Below are positions 1 to 8,381 of a DNA stretch of 64,000 nt, piece by piece (position 1 is the stretch's first letter; the number at the start of each line of letters is the position of its first letter). The notes under the pieces were generated by a model. The model saw only the letters and a program-made list of their open reading frames with translations. It searched no databases and was not told the DNA's origin. Origin of the DNA: CAYRWR01 sp964428015 (GTDB taxonomy: Bacteria > Spirochaetota > Brevinematia > Brevinematales > CAYRWR01); NCBI GenBank assembly GCA_964428015.1, contig CAYRWR010000009.1, forward strand, positions 30,779 to 94,778. The letters run 5' to 3'. The translations under genes were made by a program, and so were the position numbers.

Positions 1-185
1 TCCACAGACTGAAAAATTGCTGCACCATCCTGGGGCGGAAGATGTTTTTCGGGATACAGTGTCCCCATCATGATATCGCCCATAGCATTTATGGTGATAG
101 TCTGCTTTTCCACAGCCTGAGCACGGCTGCATCGGCATAAAAGTACCACTGCAGAGAAAAATATGATTGCACATAATTTTTTCAT
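1..185 (-). CDS. CapA-family (poly-gamma-glutamate synthesis type) exported protein, N-terminal fragment
   Basis: Only the first 61 codons are inside the window; the gene runs off the left edge. It starts with a signal peptide (MKKLCAIIFFSAVVLLC) followed by TINAMGDIMMGTLYP and LPPQDGAAIF. The GDIMMG motif close to the mature N terminus is the metal-site motif that opens CapA/PgsA-type phosphoesterase-like domains. It starts 17 bases after the gatB stop on the same strand, so co-transcription with gatB is likely. The Shine-Dalgarno is weak (GGGAAC). The family call rests on one motif region. Other calcineurin-like exported proteins are possible. Confidence 0.6.
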   Translation of the reverse strand, partial: MKKLCAIIFFSAVVLLCRCSRAQAVEKQTITINAMGDIMMGTLYPEKHLPPQDGAAIFQSV

Positions 186-202
186 GTATGTTCCCGTCTG
201 GT

Positions 203-1642
203 TCAGCCCAGCATTTTTCGGAGTATTTCATTGACAGCTCCCGGATTACCCTGTCCCCGGGTAGCTTTCATCACCTGGCCTACAAAAAAGCCCAGTAATT
301 TTGTCTCTCCTTTTTTGTACCTCTCCACTTCAACCGGATTGGCCTCCAGGACCTGTTTTACAGCTTTTTCCAGCTCTCCACTGTCACTGACCTGCTGCAG
401 GCCTTTTGATTTTACAATTTCCTGGGCGGTTTGTCCGCTTTCCAACATATACCCGTAGACTTCCTTGGCGATTTTTCCGGAAATCGTACCTTCTTCGATT
501 AAATTGATTAAACCTGCCAGGTGTTGCGGTGTCATTTTACGGGAGTATTCATCTATGGAAATATTCATCTGATTCAAAGAACCCAGGACTTCACCCATGA
601 CCCAGTTTGCCGCTTTTTTTACTTCTGCTTTCAGTTGAGGAAGCACAGCTTCAAAATAATCAGCCAGTTCTTTTTCTTCAGTGAGGGTCAACGCGTCCTG
701 AGAAGAGAGCCCATACTGTTTCTGAAATCGCAGGAATTTTTCCCGGGGTAATTCAGGTAATGCTCCACGGGCTGATTCTATTTCCTCGCTAGTCACTTTA
801 ATAGGGGGCAGGTCAGGTTCAGGAAAATATCTGTAATCATTCGCTTCTTCTTTCCCTCTCATGGGAAATGTTTTTCCCTGGTCTACATCAAACAGACGTG
901 TTTCCTGTACTATCTTTTCACCATTGTCTGTAGCATAAATCTGGCGTTGAATCTCATAATTGATAGCTTTCCGTACTCCATTGAAACTATTCATGTTCTT
1001 GATTTCGACCCTTGTTCCCAGCTTTTCTTGTCCTACCGGTCGGATACTGACATTGGCGTCACAGCGCAGACTACCTTCTTCCATATTGACGTCGCTAACG
1101 CCCACATATTTCATGCTTTTTTTAAGAGTACTGAGATAGGCATAGGCTTCATCGGCAGAGCGCATATCAGGTTCACTCACTATTTCCAGTAGAGGGGTAC
1201 CGGCACGATTGAGGTCAACCAGACTGTAGGGATTTCCTTCCGAATGTACCAGTTTGCCGGCATCCTCTTCCATATGAGCGCGTGTGATGCCTATACGCTT
1301 CACAGAACCGTCCTCCAGGTCAATATCAATATAACCTCCCTCAACTATAGGAAAGTCAAATTGAGAAACCTGATAACCTTTAGGCAGATCAGGATAAAAA
1401 TAGTTCTTGCGGTCAAATTTTGAATATTGTGAAATTTTTCCATGAAGAGCCAATCCGGCGCGGATAGATTTACTCAGTACTTCTTTATTAAGTACCGGAA
1501 GTACGCCAGGCTGCCCCATACAAACCGGGCAGACATGTGAGTTAGGACTCGCTCCAAACTCTGTCGAACAATTGCAGAAAATCTTGGTGCGGGTATTCAG
1601 CTGGACATGCACTTCCAGCCCGATGACTGCTTCGTATTCCAC
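203..1642 (-). CDS. gatB: Asp-tRNA(Asn)/Glu-tRNA(Gln) amidotransferase subunit B
   Basis: GatB recognises and phosphorylates the misacylated tRNA while GatA supplies ammonia, making Gln-tRNA(Gln) or Asn-tRNA(Asn) in the cytosol. The 479-residue protein has the family's usual length. It begins MEYEAVIGLEVHVQL, then has a four-cysteine zinc site (FCNCS and HVCPVC), the DLNRAGTPLLEIVSEPD block and RYFPEPDLPP. A helical YqeY-like tail (about 330-479) ends in GQVMKATRGQGNPGAVNEIL. The start is GTG, preceded by AGGAGA at good spacing. gatA and gatC are not adjacent here. Confidence 0.97.
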   Translation of the reverse strand: MEYEAVIGLEVHVQLNTRTKIFCNCSTEFGASPNSHVCPVCMGQPGVLPVLNKEVLSKSIRAGLALHGKISQYSKFDRKNYFYPDLPKGYQVSQFDFPIVEGGYIDIDLEDGSVKRIGITRAHMEEDAGKLVHSEGNPYSLVDLNRAGTPLLEIVSEPDMRSADEAYAYLSTLKKSMKYVGVSDVNMEEGSLRCDANVSIRPVGQEKLGTRVEIKNMNSFNGVRKAINYEIQRQIYATDNGEKIVQETRLFDVDQGKTFPMRGKEEANDYRYFPEPDLPPIKVTSEEIESARGALPELPREKFLRFQKQYGLSSQDALTLTEEKELADYFEAVLPQLKAEVKKAANWVMGEVLGSLNQMNISIDEYSRKMTPQHLAGLINLIEEGTISGKIAKEVYGYMLESGQTAQEIVKSKGLQQVSDSGELEKAVKQVLEANPVEVERYKKGETKLLGFFVGQVMKATRGQGNPGAVNEILRKMLG

Positions 1643-1670
1643 TGGCTGTCTCCTGAGGTTATTGAGGCAT

Positions 1671-1700
1671 ATTATAGCATGAATCAGGAAAAAATGGCAA
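1671..1700 (-). promoter_or_regulatory. Sigma-70-type promoter of gatB
   Basis: On the minus strand TTGCCA (1695-1700) and a perfect TATAAT (1671-1676) are separated by 18 bases, about 30 bases before the gatB GTG. Confidence 0.6.
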
Positions 1701-1768
1701 AGGGATGCTTTTTCAAAATGTCATATTGTAATTCTTAGTCACTAAAAAAATAAACCTTTTTATTTAGC

Positions 1769-2311
1769 TTACTTGAGGAAGTCCAAAACCTCTGGATAAA
1801 TTTTATTAAGTCTCCATATTGACGAAGCTAGACCTTTGACAGAAAAGGTGGAGCCACTTATTCCATCAATATCTCTACCCGGTAATAAACGGCTACTTTT
1901 ATCCTTGCCTGTAAATTGTTTAATCCAATCAGGACGGTTCAGTTTTTGTTTATGCGGGGATGGATCATCAAAAACTCTCACTTTTACTATTTTTCCTGAT
2001 AAGGAATAAAGAACCGCCACTGTAAATTGCTCAGTTTTACCCATGGCTTTATCAATTAGTATATAACCGACTTTTTTACCGTCAAGTTTAATAAAACTTC
2101 CAAAAATCTTGTCAGATAAAAATTGTTCTCGTCCACTATTCTTAATTTCAATTTTCCAGTCTGATTTTAACGGTATACTCTGCAATATAAATTCCGCATT
2201 ATTAAACACTTCATGCACAAAATCAAAGATTTCCTTACTTTTTTCATCAAGCGGGAAAAGTGTTTTAAAACTCAAAATTGTAAATAGAAATAAAAAAAAT
2301 AAAAACTTCAT
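1769..2311 (-). CDS. Exported FMN-binding domain protein
   Basis: A 180-residue protein starting MKFLFFLFLFTILSF, a clear secretion signal. The ATG at 2311 is chosen because AGGA lies six bases upstream; a longer reading frame would start inside the preceding gene. Near the C terminus is DGISGSTFS (threonine about 155), matching the Dxx(S/T)G-x-(T/S) motif on which ApbE-type transferases attach FMN in RnfG/NqrC-like FMN_bind domains, with Ser where Ala is usual. The central VAVLYSLSGKIVKVRVFDD strand also suits this fold. It starts 11 bases after the porin stop, so the two form an operon. A role in envelope electron transfer is inference. Confidence 0.7.
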   Translation of the reverse strand: MKFLFFLFLFTILSFKTLFPLDEKSKEIFDFVHEVFNNAEFILQSIPLKSDWKIEIKNSGREQFLSDKIFGSFIKLDGKKVGYILIDKAMGKTEQFTVAVLYSLSGKIVKVRVFDDPSPHKQKLNRPDWIKQFTGKDKSSRLLPGRDIDGISGSTFSVKGLASSIWRLNKIYPEVLDFLK

Positions 2312-2321
2312 GTCATGTCCT

Positions 2322-3410
2322 TTAGATTTGATAACCAAATCCTAAATTCAAAAAATGAGTGCTATTTTGAGAAAATGAATCATGCGTTTTTTGAGAATAG
2401 TCCAGTTTAATTGATATTTGGTGTATGGGCAAAAAGGAAATTCCAGCCATCCATCTTCGTGAATTTTGGCCATAATTTGCCCCACTCCATGATTTCCACG
2501 CAGTATCAGTTTCTTCCCAGCGTAAAAATGGAATTAATGAAGCATCCCATCCAAACAAAAATCCCAGGTCATATCCAAGTTCAATATAATATCCAAAACT
2601 GGACTGAAGATCAATAACTGCTTGATTCCCGTAATAAATATATCCAATTTCCAGAGCAGTCCATATTCCATGAGATTTATACTGTAAATGTGATTCTGTT
2701 ATATAGACAGGAAAATTGATATCATTTCCTAGGTTATTGGTAACATAGGAATTATTATAAGATGCGGAAAGTCCGAATTTTAAACCCGTAACACCTGTAA
2801 AATCCAAAGCAGCATTATATAAAAATTTATAGCCATTTTTGGAGAATCCTTTAAAACCTTCTCCCCTGGCATCTCTGATACCTTGTGTTATGCTGACTCC
2901 AGAGCCATCAAGCCCTTCCAGAATGACCAGAGAATATTCAAACCCACCCAAAATACCATAAATCGATAATCCGTTTCCAAACCAAGTCAGAGGGAGAATA
3001 TCATGAGTATAATCAGGACGTTCTACTGATAAAAAAGTGGGGGGTTCATGAGTTAAATTGTACAAACCAACCCGGGGCAAAATGACTCCTACCTGAAAGA
3101 TTAGGGCCGGGGAGTAGATATATTGAATAAAGGCCTGCTCCAACTCCAGGGCACCTTTTCCTTCATCTACAATATTGTGCTCCAGTTCTAATTCAGACTG
3201 AAAACTCCAATTTTCACTAAAGTTGTACCCTAAAAATAGTACAAACCTATGAAAATCTAAAGTACTTTGGAGTCTGCTACTTTCTGAAAAAGCCAAATTA
3301 TAGTGTAATTCACCATAACCTCCTATATTCACATGTTCAACAGAAGAAGAAAAAGTCCAGGTAACGGTTGTTGATATCAAAACACCCAATATTAAGATTT
3401 TCTTATACAT
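2322..3410 (-). CDS. Outer-membrane porin-like beta-barrel protein
   Basis: A 362-residue exported protein. The start at 3410 has GAGGTGA seven bases upstream and a signal peptide (MYKKILILGVLISTTVTWTFSS). The mature part alternates short aromatic-rich strands with turns, for example IGGYGELHYNLAF, LDFHRFVLFLGYNF and LEQAFIQYIYSPAL. It contains VGVILPRVGLYNLTHEPPTF, typical of phosphate/carbohydrate-selective porins, and ends in a C-terminal amphipathic strand (FLNLGFGYQI). The substrate cannot be read. The gene lies directly downstream of an assembly gap, so its promoter may be incomplete. Confidence 0.7.
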   Translation of the reverse strand: MYKKILILGVLISTTVTWTFSSSVEHVNIGGYGELHYNLAFSESSRLQSTLDFHRFVLFLGYNFSENWSFQSELELEHNIVDEGKGALELEQAFIQYIYSPALIFQVGVILPRVGLYNLTHEPPTFLSVERPDYTHDILPLTWFGNGLSIYGILGGFEYSLVILEGLDGSGVSITQGIRDARGEGFKGFSKNGYKFLYNAALDFTGVTGLKFGLSASYNNSYVTNNLGNDINFPVYITESHLQYKSHGIWTALEIGYIYYGNQAVIDLQSSFGYYIELGYDLGFLFGWDASLIPFLRWEETDTAWKSWSGANYGQNSRRWMAGISFLPIHQISIKLDYSQKTHDSFSQNSTHFLNLGFGYQI

Positions 3411-3442
3411 TTTACTCACCTCATAATGTTTTATATGTATAT

Positions 3443-3452
3443 NNNNNNNNNN
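3443..3452. other. Assembly gap of ten Ns
   Basis: Ten consecutive Ns in the upstream region of the porin gene. True gap size and content are unknown. The AT-rich 242 bases between the gap and the methyltransferase gene (3453-3694) hold no open frame with a ribosome-binding site. A TATAAT on the minus strand near 3500 could be a -10 element for the porin operon, but no good -35 accompanies it. Confidence 0.95.
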
Positions 3453-3694
3453 CTGAATACAAGAATTTCTCAAAATCAAACCCCATATCACTAAAAGGTA
3501 TTATAGAAGTAAGCCCTCTTCCCAATACTATGACCAAAAACACAGGAACAAAAAACGAAGTAAATAATTTTAATTTATTTCTTAAAAATGTTTTTTTTCA
3601 ATTGTCAATCACTCATTATGAAGCTTGTGTAGAATATTAGTGACTTTAGAAATGACAGGTATACTGATTGGAATCAATGAAATTATTAGATGAA

Positions 3695-4285
3695 TTATAT
3701 TCTTTTTAGAATTGAAAAGAGTGCATTGGGGGGAGTATCCAGCTGTCCCTGATATATAGTCTCATGGCAAGAGATGATTTCAAAATTTCCGGCAAAAAGA
3801 TCTCTGATTTCTAACGGTGAAAATTGGTAAGGGCCTCTGTGATTAGCTCCTCCCAATATACTGAACGTCTTTAGAAAAAGGAACCCTCCCGGGTTAATCA
3901 GGGTATGAATCTGGTCGATATACACGTCTCTGTAGGGCGGGTCTATGACATGAAAGCATCCCCTGTCAAAGGCATAGTCGAAGGTTCGATTAAATTTTAT
4001 AGTCAAAATATCACCATGTATAAAATGAACTTTGCTCCCTTTATTTACAGCTTTTTCTATAGCAGTTTCTGATATATCTAAGGCTGTAACCTCAAACCCC
4101 ATTCTATCTAATTCAATGGCTTGTGATCCAGGTCCTGTGCCTATATCTAAGAAACTACCTTTTCCAATCTTTAAATTGATTATAGCTTTTTCCAGATCAG
4201 GATCCAGAAATGGATGATACCAGGGTAAACTCTCTACCTGCTGTCGATAGACTTCATCCCAACCGGGATCGGATTTAAAAGGCAT
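3695..4285 (-). CDS. Class I SAM-dependent methyltransferase
   Basis: A 196-residue soluble protein. The start MPFKSDPGWDEVYRQ is chosen because AAGGAG precedes it by six bases. Motif I (FLDIGTGPGSQAIELDRMG, about residues 45-63) and the acidic ribose-binding end of strand 2 (VTALDISETAIEKA) define a Rossmann methyltransferase. FIHGDIL and FDYAFDRGCFHVI are the following motifs. The layout resembles TehB or thiopurine-type enzymes, but the substrate is unknown. It is divergent from hom. Confidence 0.85.
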   Translation of the reverse strand: MPFKSDPGWDEVYRQQVESLPWYHPFLDPDLEKAIINLKIGKGSFLDIGTGPGSQAIELDRMGFEVTALDISETAIEKAVNKGSKVHFIHGDILTIKFNRTFDYAFDRGCFHVIDPPYRDVYIDQIHTLINPGGFLFLKTFSILGGANHRGPYQFSPLEIRDLFAGNFEIISCHETIYQGQLDTPPNALFSILKRI

Positions 4286-4321
4286 CAGTGCTCCTTGTCT
4301 GTTCATTAGAACATACATAAT

Positions 4322-4350
4322 AATTTAGACCTAATCCTATAAAATGTCAA
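4322..4350 (-). promoter_or_regulatory. Promoter of the methyltransferase gene
   Basis: Minus strand TTGACA (4345-4350), 17-base spacer, TAAATT (4322-4327). It lies back-to-back with the hom promoter in the same intergenic region. Confidence 0.6.
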
Positions 4351-4392
4351 TGGTTTTATGGTTTTTAATACACATAGGAATTACTTTTCTGC

Positions 4393-4421
4393 TTGCCAAA
4401 TGAAGCTGAGTCCCTTATAAT
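4393..4421 (+). promoter_or_regulatory. Promoter of hom
   Basis: TTGCCA (4393-4398), exactly 17 bases, then a perfect TATAAT (4416-4421), about 29 bases before the hom start codon. Confidence 0.7.
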
Positions 4422-4449
4422 AAAAAGCTATCAAAAACAAGGAGTCCTC

Positions 4450-5736
4450 ATGTCTAAAATTTCTGTTGCCCTGGTGGGTTTTGGCACTATTGGGGCTGGT
4501 GTGGTCCAGATCCTGCAGGATGAAGCTGAAATGATCCAGAAAAGGACCGGTGTAGAAGTAGATCTAAAATATGTTGTGGATAAAGACCTGAAAACCAAAA
4601 GAAAAATAAAAATCGAAAAAGCCTCTTTTATTGATGATTATAAAACAGTACTCAAAGACCCGGAAGTGGATGTGGTAGTTGAGCTGGTAGGAGGCACCAC
4701 TTTTGCCTATCAATTGGTCGAGGAGTCTCTGAAAGCCGGAAAAAATGTTGTAACTGCCAATAAAGCTCTTCTGGCAGAAAGGGGAGCCCCATTATTCAAA
4801 ATGGCTTTAGAGAATGAAAAAGTGATAGGGTTTGAAGCTAGTGTGGCAGGTGGAATCCCCATCATCCGTACTGTCAATGATGCATTATCCGGAGATTATA
4901 TTAAAGCCATATATGGTATCGTTAATGGTACCACCAATTACATCTTAACCAAAATGCTGGAAGAAAAATGGGACTTTTCCACCGCTTTAAAAAAGGCGCA
5001 GGAGCTGGGATTCGCAGAAGCAGATCCTACCCTGGATGTGGAAGGATTCGATGCTGCCCACAAAATAGCTATTCTGGCTGCTCTGGCCTTTAATACTACC
5101 CTTCATTATGACCGGGTTTACGTAGAAGGTATCAGTAATATCAGCAACCAGGATGTAAAGACTGCGGGTCAATTAGGCTATGTAATCAAATTATTAGCCA
5201 TTGCCCGCATTGATGCCAATGATCAGATTGAATTGAGAGTACATCCCACCCTCGTACATAAAGACAACCAATTGGCTGCAGTACGTAATGAATTCAATGC
5301 GGTGCTCATTGACAGTGAATATCTGGGCTCATCCCTATACTACGGCCGAGGTGCTGGCAGTCTGCCTACCGCCAGTGCCGTAGTAGCCGACATCCTGGAT
5401 CAGGCTCGTCACCTTGACGCTCCGGAGGAAACCAATAAATTTATTCTTTTTAATGATTTTAAAGTCAAAGACATGGGAGATGTGGAAAGCAGATACTATA
5501 TCCGCTTCAACGTAAAAGATCACATTGGAGTACTGACAACAATCAGCGGAATTTTTGCTGATTTCAATATTTCCATTTCCAGTGTGGTTCAAAAAGAACG
5601 GCAGAAAAACCGTTTTGTCCCTCTCATTCTTACCACTCATTTAGCCCTGGAAAAGGATATTATCCGTGCCCTGGACAAAATTGAAGGTCTGGCCTTGGGA
5701 GAAGGTCGCGGAGTAATGATTAGAATAATGGAATAA
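4450..5736 (+). CDS. hom: Homoserine dehydrogenase with C-terminal ACT domain
   Basis: Reduces aspartate semialdehyde to homoserine with NAD(P)H, the branch point to threonine and methionine. The 428-residue protein starts at the ATG preceded by AAGGAG; an upstream in-frame ATG at 4393 lies within the promoter. Visible parts are the dinucleotide-binding GFGTIGAGV (about 10-18), the catalytic lysine region VTANKALLAERG (Lys105), the substrate-binding GIVNGTTNYIL and AEADPTLDVEGFDAAHK, and an ACT domain from about residue 350 (VKDHIGVLTTISGIFADFN) that normally gives threonine feedback. A terminator follows; no other threonine-pathway gene is adjacent. Confidence 0.97.
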   Translation: MSKISVALVGFGTIGAGVVQILQDEAEMIQKRTGVEVDLKYVVDKDLKTKRKIKIEKASFIDDYKTVLKDPEVDVVVELVGGTTFAYQLVEESLKAGKNVVTANKALLAERGAPLFKMALENEKVIGFEASVAGGIPIIRTVNDALSGDYIKAIYGIVNGTTNYILTKMLEEKWDFSTALKKAQELGFAEADPTLDVEGFDAAHKIAILAALAFNTTLHYDRVYVEGISNISNQDVKTAGQLGYVIKLLAIARIDANDQIELRVHPTLVHKDNQLAAVRNEFNAVLIDSEYLGSSLYYGRGAGSLPTASAVVADILDQARHLDAPEETNKFILFNDFKVKDMGDVESRYYIRFNVKDHIGVLTTISGIFADFNISISSVVQKERQKNRFVPLILTTHLALEKDIIRALDKIEGLALGEGRGVMIRIME

Positions 5737-5760
5737 TACATTATAGACAATATAAAAGAA

Positions 5761-5786
5761 AAAAGGACTTCATATGAAGTCCTTTT
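5761..5786. terminator. Bidirectional intrinsic terminator between hom and rplQ
   Basis: A perfect 26-base inverted repeat (AAAAGGACTTCAT with its complement) has T-runs on both sides. It can end hom on the plus strand and the ribosomal-protein operon on the minus strand. Confidence 0.9.
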
Positions 5787-5804
5787 TTTATACTATTTTC
5801 TTTT

Positions 5805-6173
5805 TTATTTCTTGAGTGACTCTTCCACTAATTCAATAATGCCCATTTCAGCGCCATCATTGGCTCTTTGGCCTAGTTTCATAATCCGGGTGTATCCGCC
5901 GTTTCTATTTTGATAACGTAGAGCAATGTCATCAAAAAGTTTTACCAACACTTCTCTTTTTGAAATATATCTGGCCACAATTCTTTTGGAATGTAAAGTG
6001 TTTTTCTTAGCTTTTGTGATCAGTTTTTCAGCATAAGAACGCAAAGCTTTTGCCTTTATTACTGTGGTCTGTATACTTTCAAATTCAAACAAAGCCTGAG
6101 CCAGGTTATTCATCAAGGCTCGTCTATGGCCTACTTTACGGCTGAGTTTTTTAACAGTCTTCTGGTGTCTCAT
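5805..6173 (-). CDS. rplQ: 50S ribosomal protein L17
   Basis: Large-subunit protein near the peptide exit tunnel. The 122 residues start MRHQKTVKKLSRKVGHRRAL, the family's conserved opening, and include ALRSYAEKLITKAKK and GGYTRIMKLGQRANDGAEM. It is the last gene of the operon, two bases after the rpoA stop and followed by the terminator at 5761-5786. Confidence 0.97.
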   Translation of the reverse strand: MRHQKTVKKLSRKVGHRRALMNNLAQALFEFESIQTTVIKAKALRSYAEKLITKAKKNTLHSKRIVARYISKREVLVKLFDDIALRYQNRNGGYTRIMKLGQRANDGAEMGIIELVEESLKK

Positions 6174-6175
6174 TC

Positions 6176-7186
6176 CTATTCTCCTTCGTCTTCCAGGTCA
6201 TCGTCTTCATCATCCAGGTCCAGATCATCACCCAGAGAAAGACCATAAGCAGATAATTTATCTGAAATCTCGGTAAGAGACTTCTTTCCAAAATTCTTGA
6301 TTTTCATCAAATCATCTTTATCGAACTCTATCAGATCTCCAATGGTGTTAATATTGGCACTTTTCAGACAATTATAAGATCTAACTGAGAGATCCAGTTC
6401 ATCAATCATCTTACTCATGACGTCATTGGAAACCCCGGGATCATATGAGGCAGGACTAACTTCCAACTCTTCTTCTTCTTCAAAGTTAACAAATAATGAG
6501 AAGTACTTTTTTAAGATAGCTGCAGCATCGCTTACAGCATCTACAGGGGCTATAGTACCATTTGTCCACACTTCCAGAACTATCTTTTCACAGTCGGTTT
6601 TTTCTCCGACACGGAATTCTTCAACATTATAATTAACCTTAACAATGGGTGAAAAAATAGCATCTACAGGTATCACGGAAATTACTGAATTTGAATCCAT
6701 GACATCTTCTGCTGAACGATATCCTCTACCAAATTCAATTTGTATATCTATGGACAGGTTAGCTTCGTTGTTCAAGGTAGCAATGTGAAGTTCAGGATTA
6801 ATAATATCAACAGTTGCGTCTACTGCAAAATCTTTTGCATATAATTCGCCACTGCCTTTTTTATCAATATGAATGATTTTTTTATCAGAACCATCATTCA
6901 ATTGCAGGTTTATCTTTTTAATAGCCAGTATTATATCGGTAAGATCCTGTTTTACACCTTTAATTGCCTCAAACTCATGATTTATCCCATCAATTTTTAT
7001 AGATGTAATTGAATAACCGGGGATTGCAGATAACAATACTCTTCTCAATGAGTTGGCAATTGTTACACCTACCCCTTTGTCAAAAGGATAAATGTTGAAT
7101 TTTCCAAATGTATCTGTATAAGTATTCTTTTCATACTTGATCTCATAAGGTAAAATAACGTCTTTTAAAAGACCCTTATGTGCCAT
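6176..7186 (-). CDS. rpoA: RNA polymerase alpha subunit
   Basis: Nucleates RNA polymerase assembly and contacts UP elements and activators. The 336-residue protein has the dimerisation and beta-contact domain (about 1-235, with GVTIANSLRRVLLSAIPGYS) and a helix-hairpin-helix C-terminal domain (about 265-320, LKSANINTIGDLIEFDKDDL and NFGKKSLTEI). The last 16 residues are almost all Asp/Glu (DLDLDDEDDDLEDEGE), an unusual acidic tail. rpsD, which usually precedes rpoA, is absent; rpsK ends 47 bases upstream. Confidence 0.98.
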   Translation of the reverse strand: MAHKGLLKDVILPYEIKYEKNTYTDTFGKFNIYPFDKGVGVTIANSLRRVLLSAIPGYSITSIKIDGINHEFEAIKGVKQDLTDIILAIKKINLQLNDGSDKKIIHIDKKGSGELYAKDFAVDATVDIINPELHIATLNNEANLSIDIQIEFGRGYRSAEDVMDSNSVISVIPVDAIFSPIVKVNYNVEEFRVGEKTDCEKIVLEVWTNGTIAPVDAVSDAAAILKKYFSLFVNFEEEEELEVSPASYDPGVSNDVMSKMIDELDLSVRSYNCLKSANINTIGDLIEFDKDDLMKIKNFGKKSLTEISDKLSAYGLSLGDDLDLDDEDDDLEDEGE

Positions 7187-7233
7187 TTAAGCCTCCATCT
7201 CAATAAATACAACAGGTATAACCGTAAACAGTG

Positions 7234-7632
7234 TTATACTCTTCTCTTTTTCCTGGGGCGGCATCCATTGTGAGGAATTGGGGTGACATCACGAATACTC
7301 TTTATTTGCAGACCACCTACAGCATCAATTGCTCTAATAGAGGATTCTCTTCCCGGACCAGGTCCTTTTACACGTACATGTACGTATATGAGGCCATGAT
7401 ATTTAGCTTCTTCCAGAGTCTTTTCACTGGCTAACTGTGCAGCATATGGAGTACCTTTTTTAGTTCCTTTAAAACCGGTTCCGCCTGCAGAAGCCCAGGA
7501 AAGAGTATTGCCGTTCATATCTGTGACATTAATGAGAGTATTATTAAAGGTTGCATGGATATGCATTACACCTTCAATAACGTTCTTTTTTTCTTTCTTT
7601 TTCCGTGAAGCACTTACTTTCTTTTTTGCCAT
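7234..7632 (-). CDS. rpsK: 30S ribosomal protein S11
   Basis: Platform protein of the small subunit that contacts 16S rRNA near the E site. The 132 residues open with a lysine-rich extension (MAKKKVSASRKKKEKKN), then show the signatures IHATFNNTLINVTDMNGN, SWASAGGTGFKGTKKGTPYA and the basic end IPHNGCRPRKKRRV. It lies 11 bases after rpsM. Confidence 0.97.
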   Translation of the reverse strand: MAKKKVSASRKKKEKKNVIEGVMHIHATFNNTLINVTDMNGNTLSWASAGGTGFKGTKKGTPYAAQLASEKTLEEAKYHGLIYVHVRVKGPGPGRESSIRAIDAVGGLQIKSIRDVTPIPHNGCRPRKKRRV

Positions 7633-7643
7633 TTTATTTCCCT

Positions 7644-8009
7644 TTATTTCTTCTTAATAGTGTTACCGCGAGGACCTTTCCAGCTACGTGCATTTGTTTT
7701 GGTACGCTGTCCTCTAACTGGCAATCTATGCTTGTGACGCAGCCCACGATAACAACCAATATCAATAAGACGTTTTATACTCATGGCTATTTCGGTACGG
7801 AGTGTGCCTTCTACTTTGACATTAGCTTCAATGATTTCACGCAGTTTTGCTAATTCATCTTCAGTAAGATCTGCTGTCTTCTTGACCGGATCAATTTTTG
7901 CCATTTCAAGGATTTTTCTGGATGTATGTTCTCCAATACCATAAATGTATGTAAGAGATACCCAGACCTGTTTATTATTAGGAATTTCTCTTCCAGCGAT
8001 TCTAGCCAT
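7644..8009 (-). CDS. rpsM: 30S ribosomal protein S13
   Basis: Head protein contacting the P-site tRNA and forming bridges to L5. The 121 residues start MARIAGREIPNNKQV, contain the helix-two-turns-helix region (YIYGIGEHTSRKILEMAKI) and end in the conserved basic tail RGQRTKTNARSWKGPRG. It follows rpmJ by 15 bases. Confidence 0.97.
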   Translation of the reverse strand: MARIAGREIPNNKQVWVSLTYIYGIGEHTSRKILEMAKIDPVKKTADLTEDELAKLREIIEANVKVEGTLRTEIAMSIKRLIDIGCYRGLRHKHRLPVRGQRTKTNARSWKGPRGNTIKKK

Positions 8010-8024
8010 TCACTTCTCCTCTCA

Positions 8025-8153
8025 TTAAGAACGCTTGCTTCCGCGTTGTCTCTGCTTATGCTTGGGATTATCACATATGACACGGACTAGTCCATGACGT
8101 CTAATTACCCGACACTTTTCACACATCGGTTTAACTGATGCTCGAACTTTCAC
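8025..8153 (-). CDS. rpmJ: 50S ribosomal protein L36 (zinc form)
   Basis: A short 42-codon gene with a GTG start, translated MKVRASVKPMCEKCRVIRRH, then GLVRVICDNPKHKQRQRG and a short extra tail SKRS. Cys11, Cys14, Cys27 and His32 form the zinc ribbon of the C+ type of L36. AGGAG precedes the GTG by seven bases. It sits between infA and rpsM, the usual place. The usual length is 37-38 residues, so this protein is slightly extended. Confidence 0.95.
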   Translation of the reverse strand: MKVRASVKPMCEKCRVIRRHGLVRVICDNPKHKQRQRGSKRS

Positions 8154-8162
8154 TTATTTCTC

Positions 8163-8381
8163 CTATTTATACCGATAAACTATTCTTCCCTTACTTAAAT
8201 CATAAGGGGACATTTCAATACTTACTTTATCTCCAGGGATGATTTTGATATAGTGCATCCTCATTTTCCCGGATATATGAGCCATTATCTGTCTTTTGCC
8301 TTCCAATTCGACTTTAAACATAGCTCCCGGCAGTTGTTCCACTACCGTTCCATCCACACGGATGACATCTTCTTTGTCCAT
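8163..8381 (-). CDS. infA: Translation initiation factor IF-1
   Basis: OB-fold factor that blocks the A site during initiation. The ATG at 8381 shares its A with the adk stop (TGATG), a sign of translational coupling. A TTG one codon upstream is less likely. The 72 residues include GTVVEQLPGAMFKVELEG, IMAHISGKMRMHYIKI and PGDKVSIEMSPYDLSKGRI, all standard for the family. Confidence 0.97.
   Translation of the reverse strand: MDKEDVIRVDGTVVEQLPGAMFKVELEGKRQIMAHISGKMRMHYIKIIPGDKVSIEMSPYDLSKGRIVYRYK

Noticed and set aside
3368..3640. Plus-strand frame running through the assembly gap
   Set aside because: It includes the Ns, lies antisense to the porin start, has no ribosome-binding site and no recognisable protein features.
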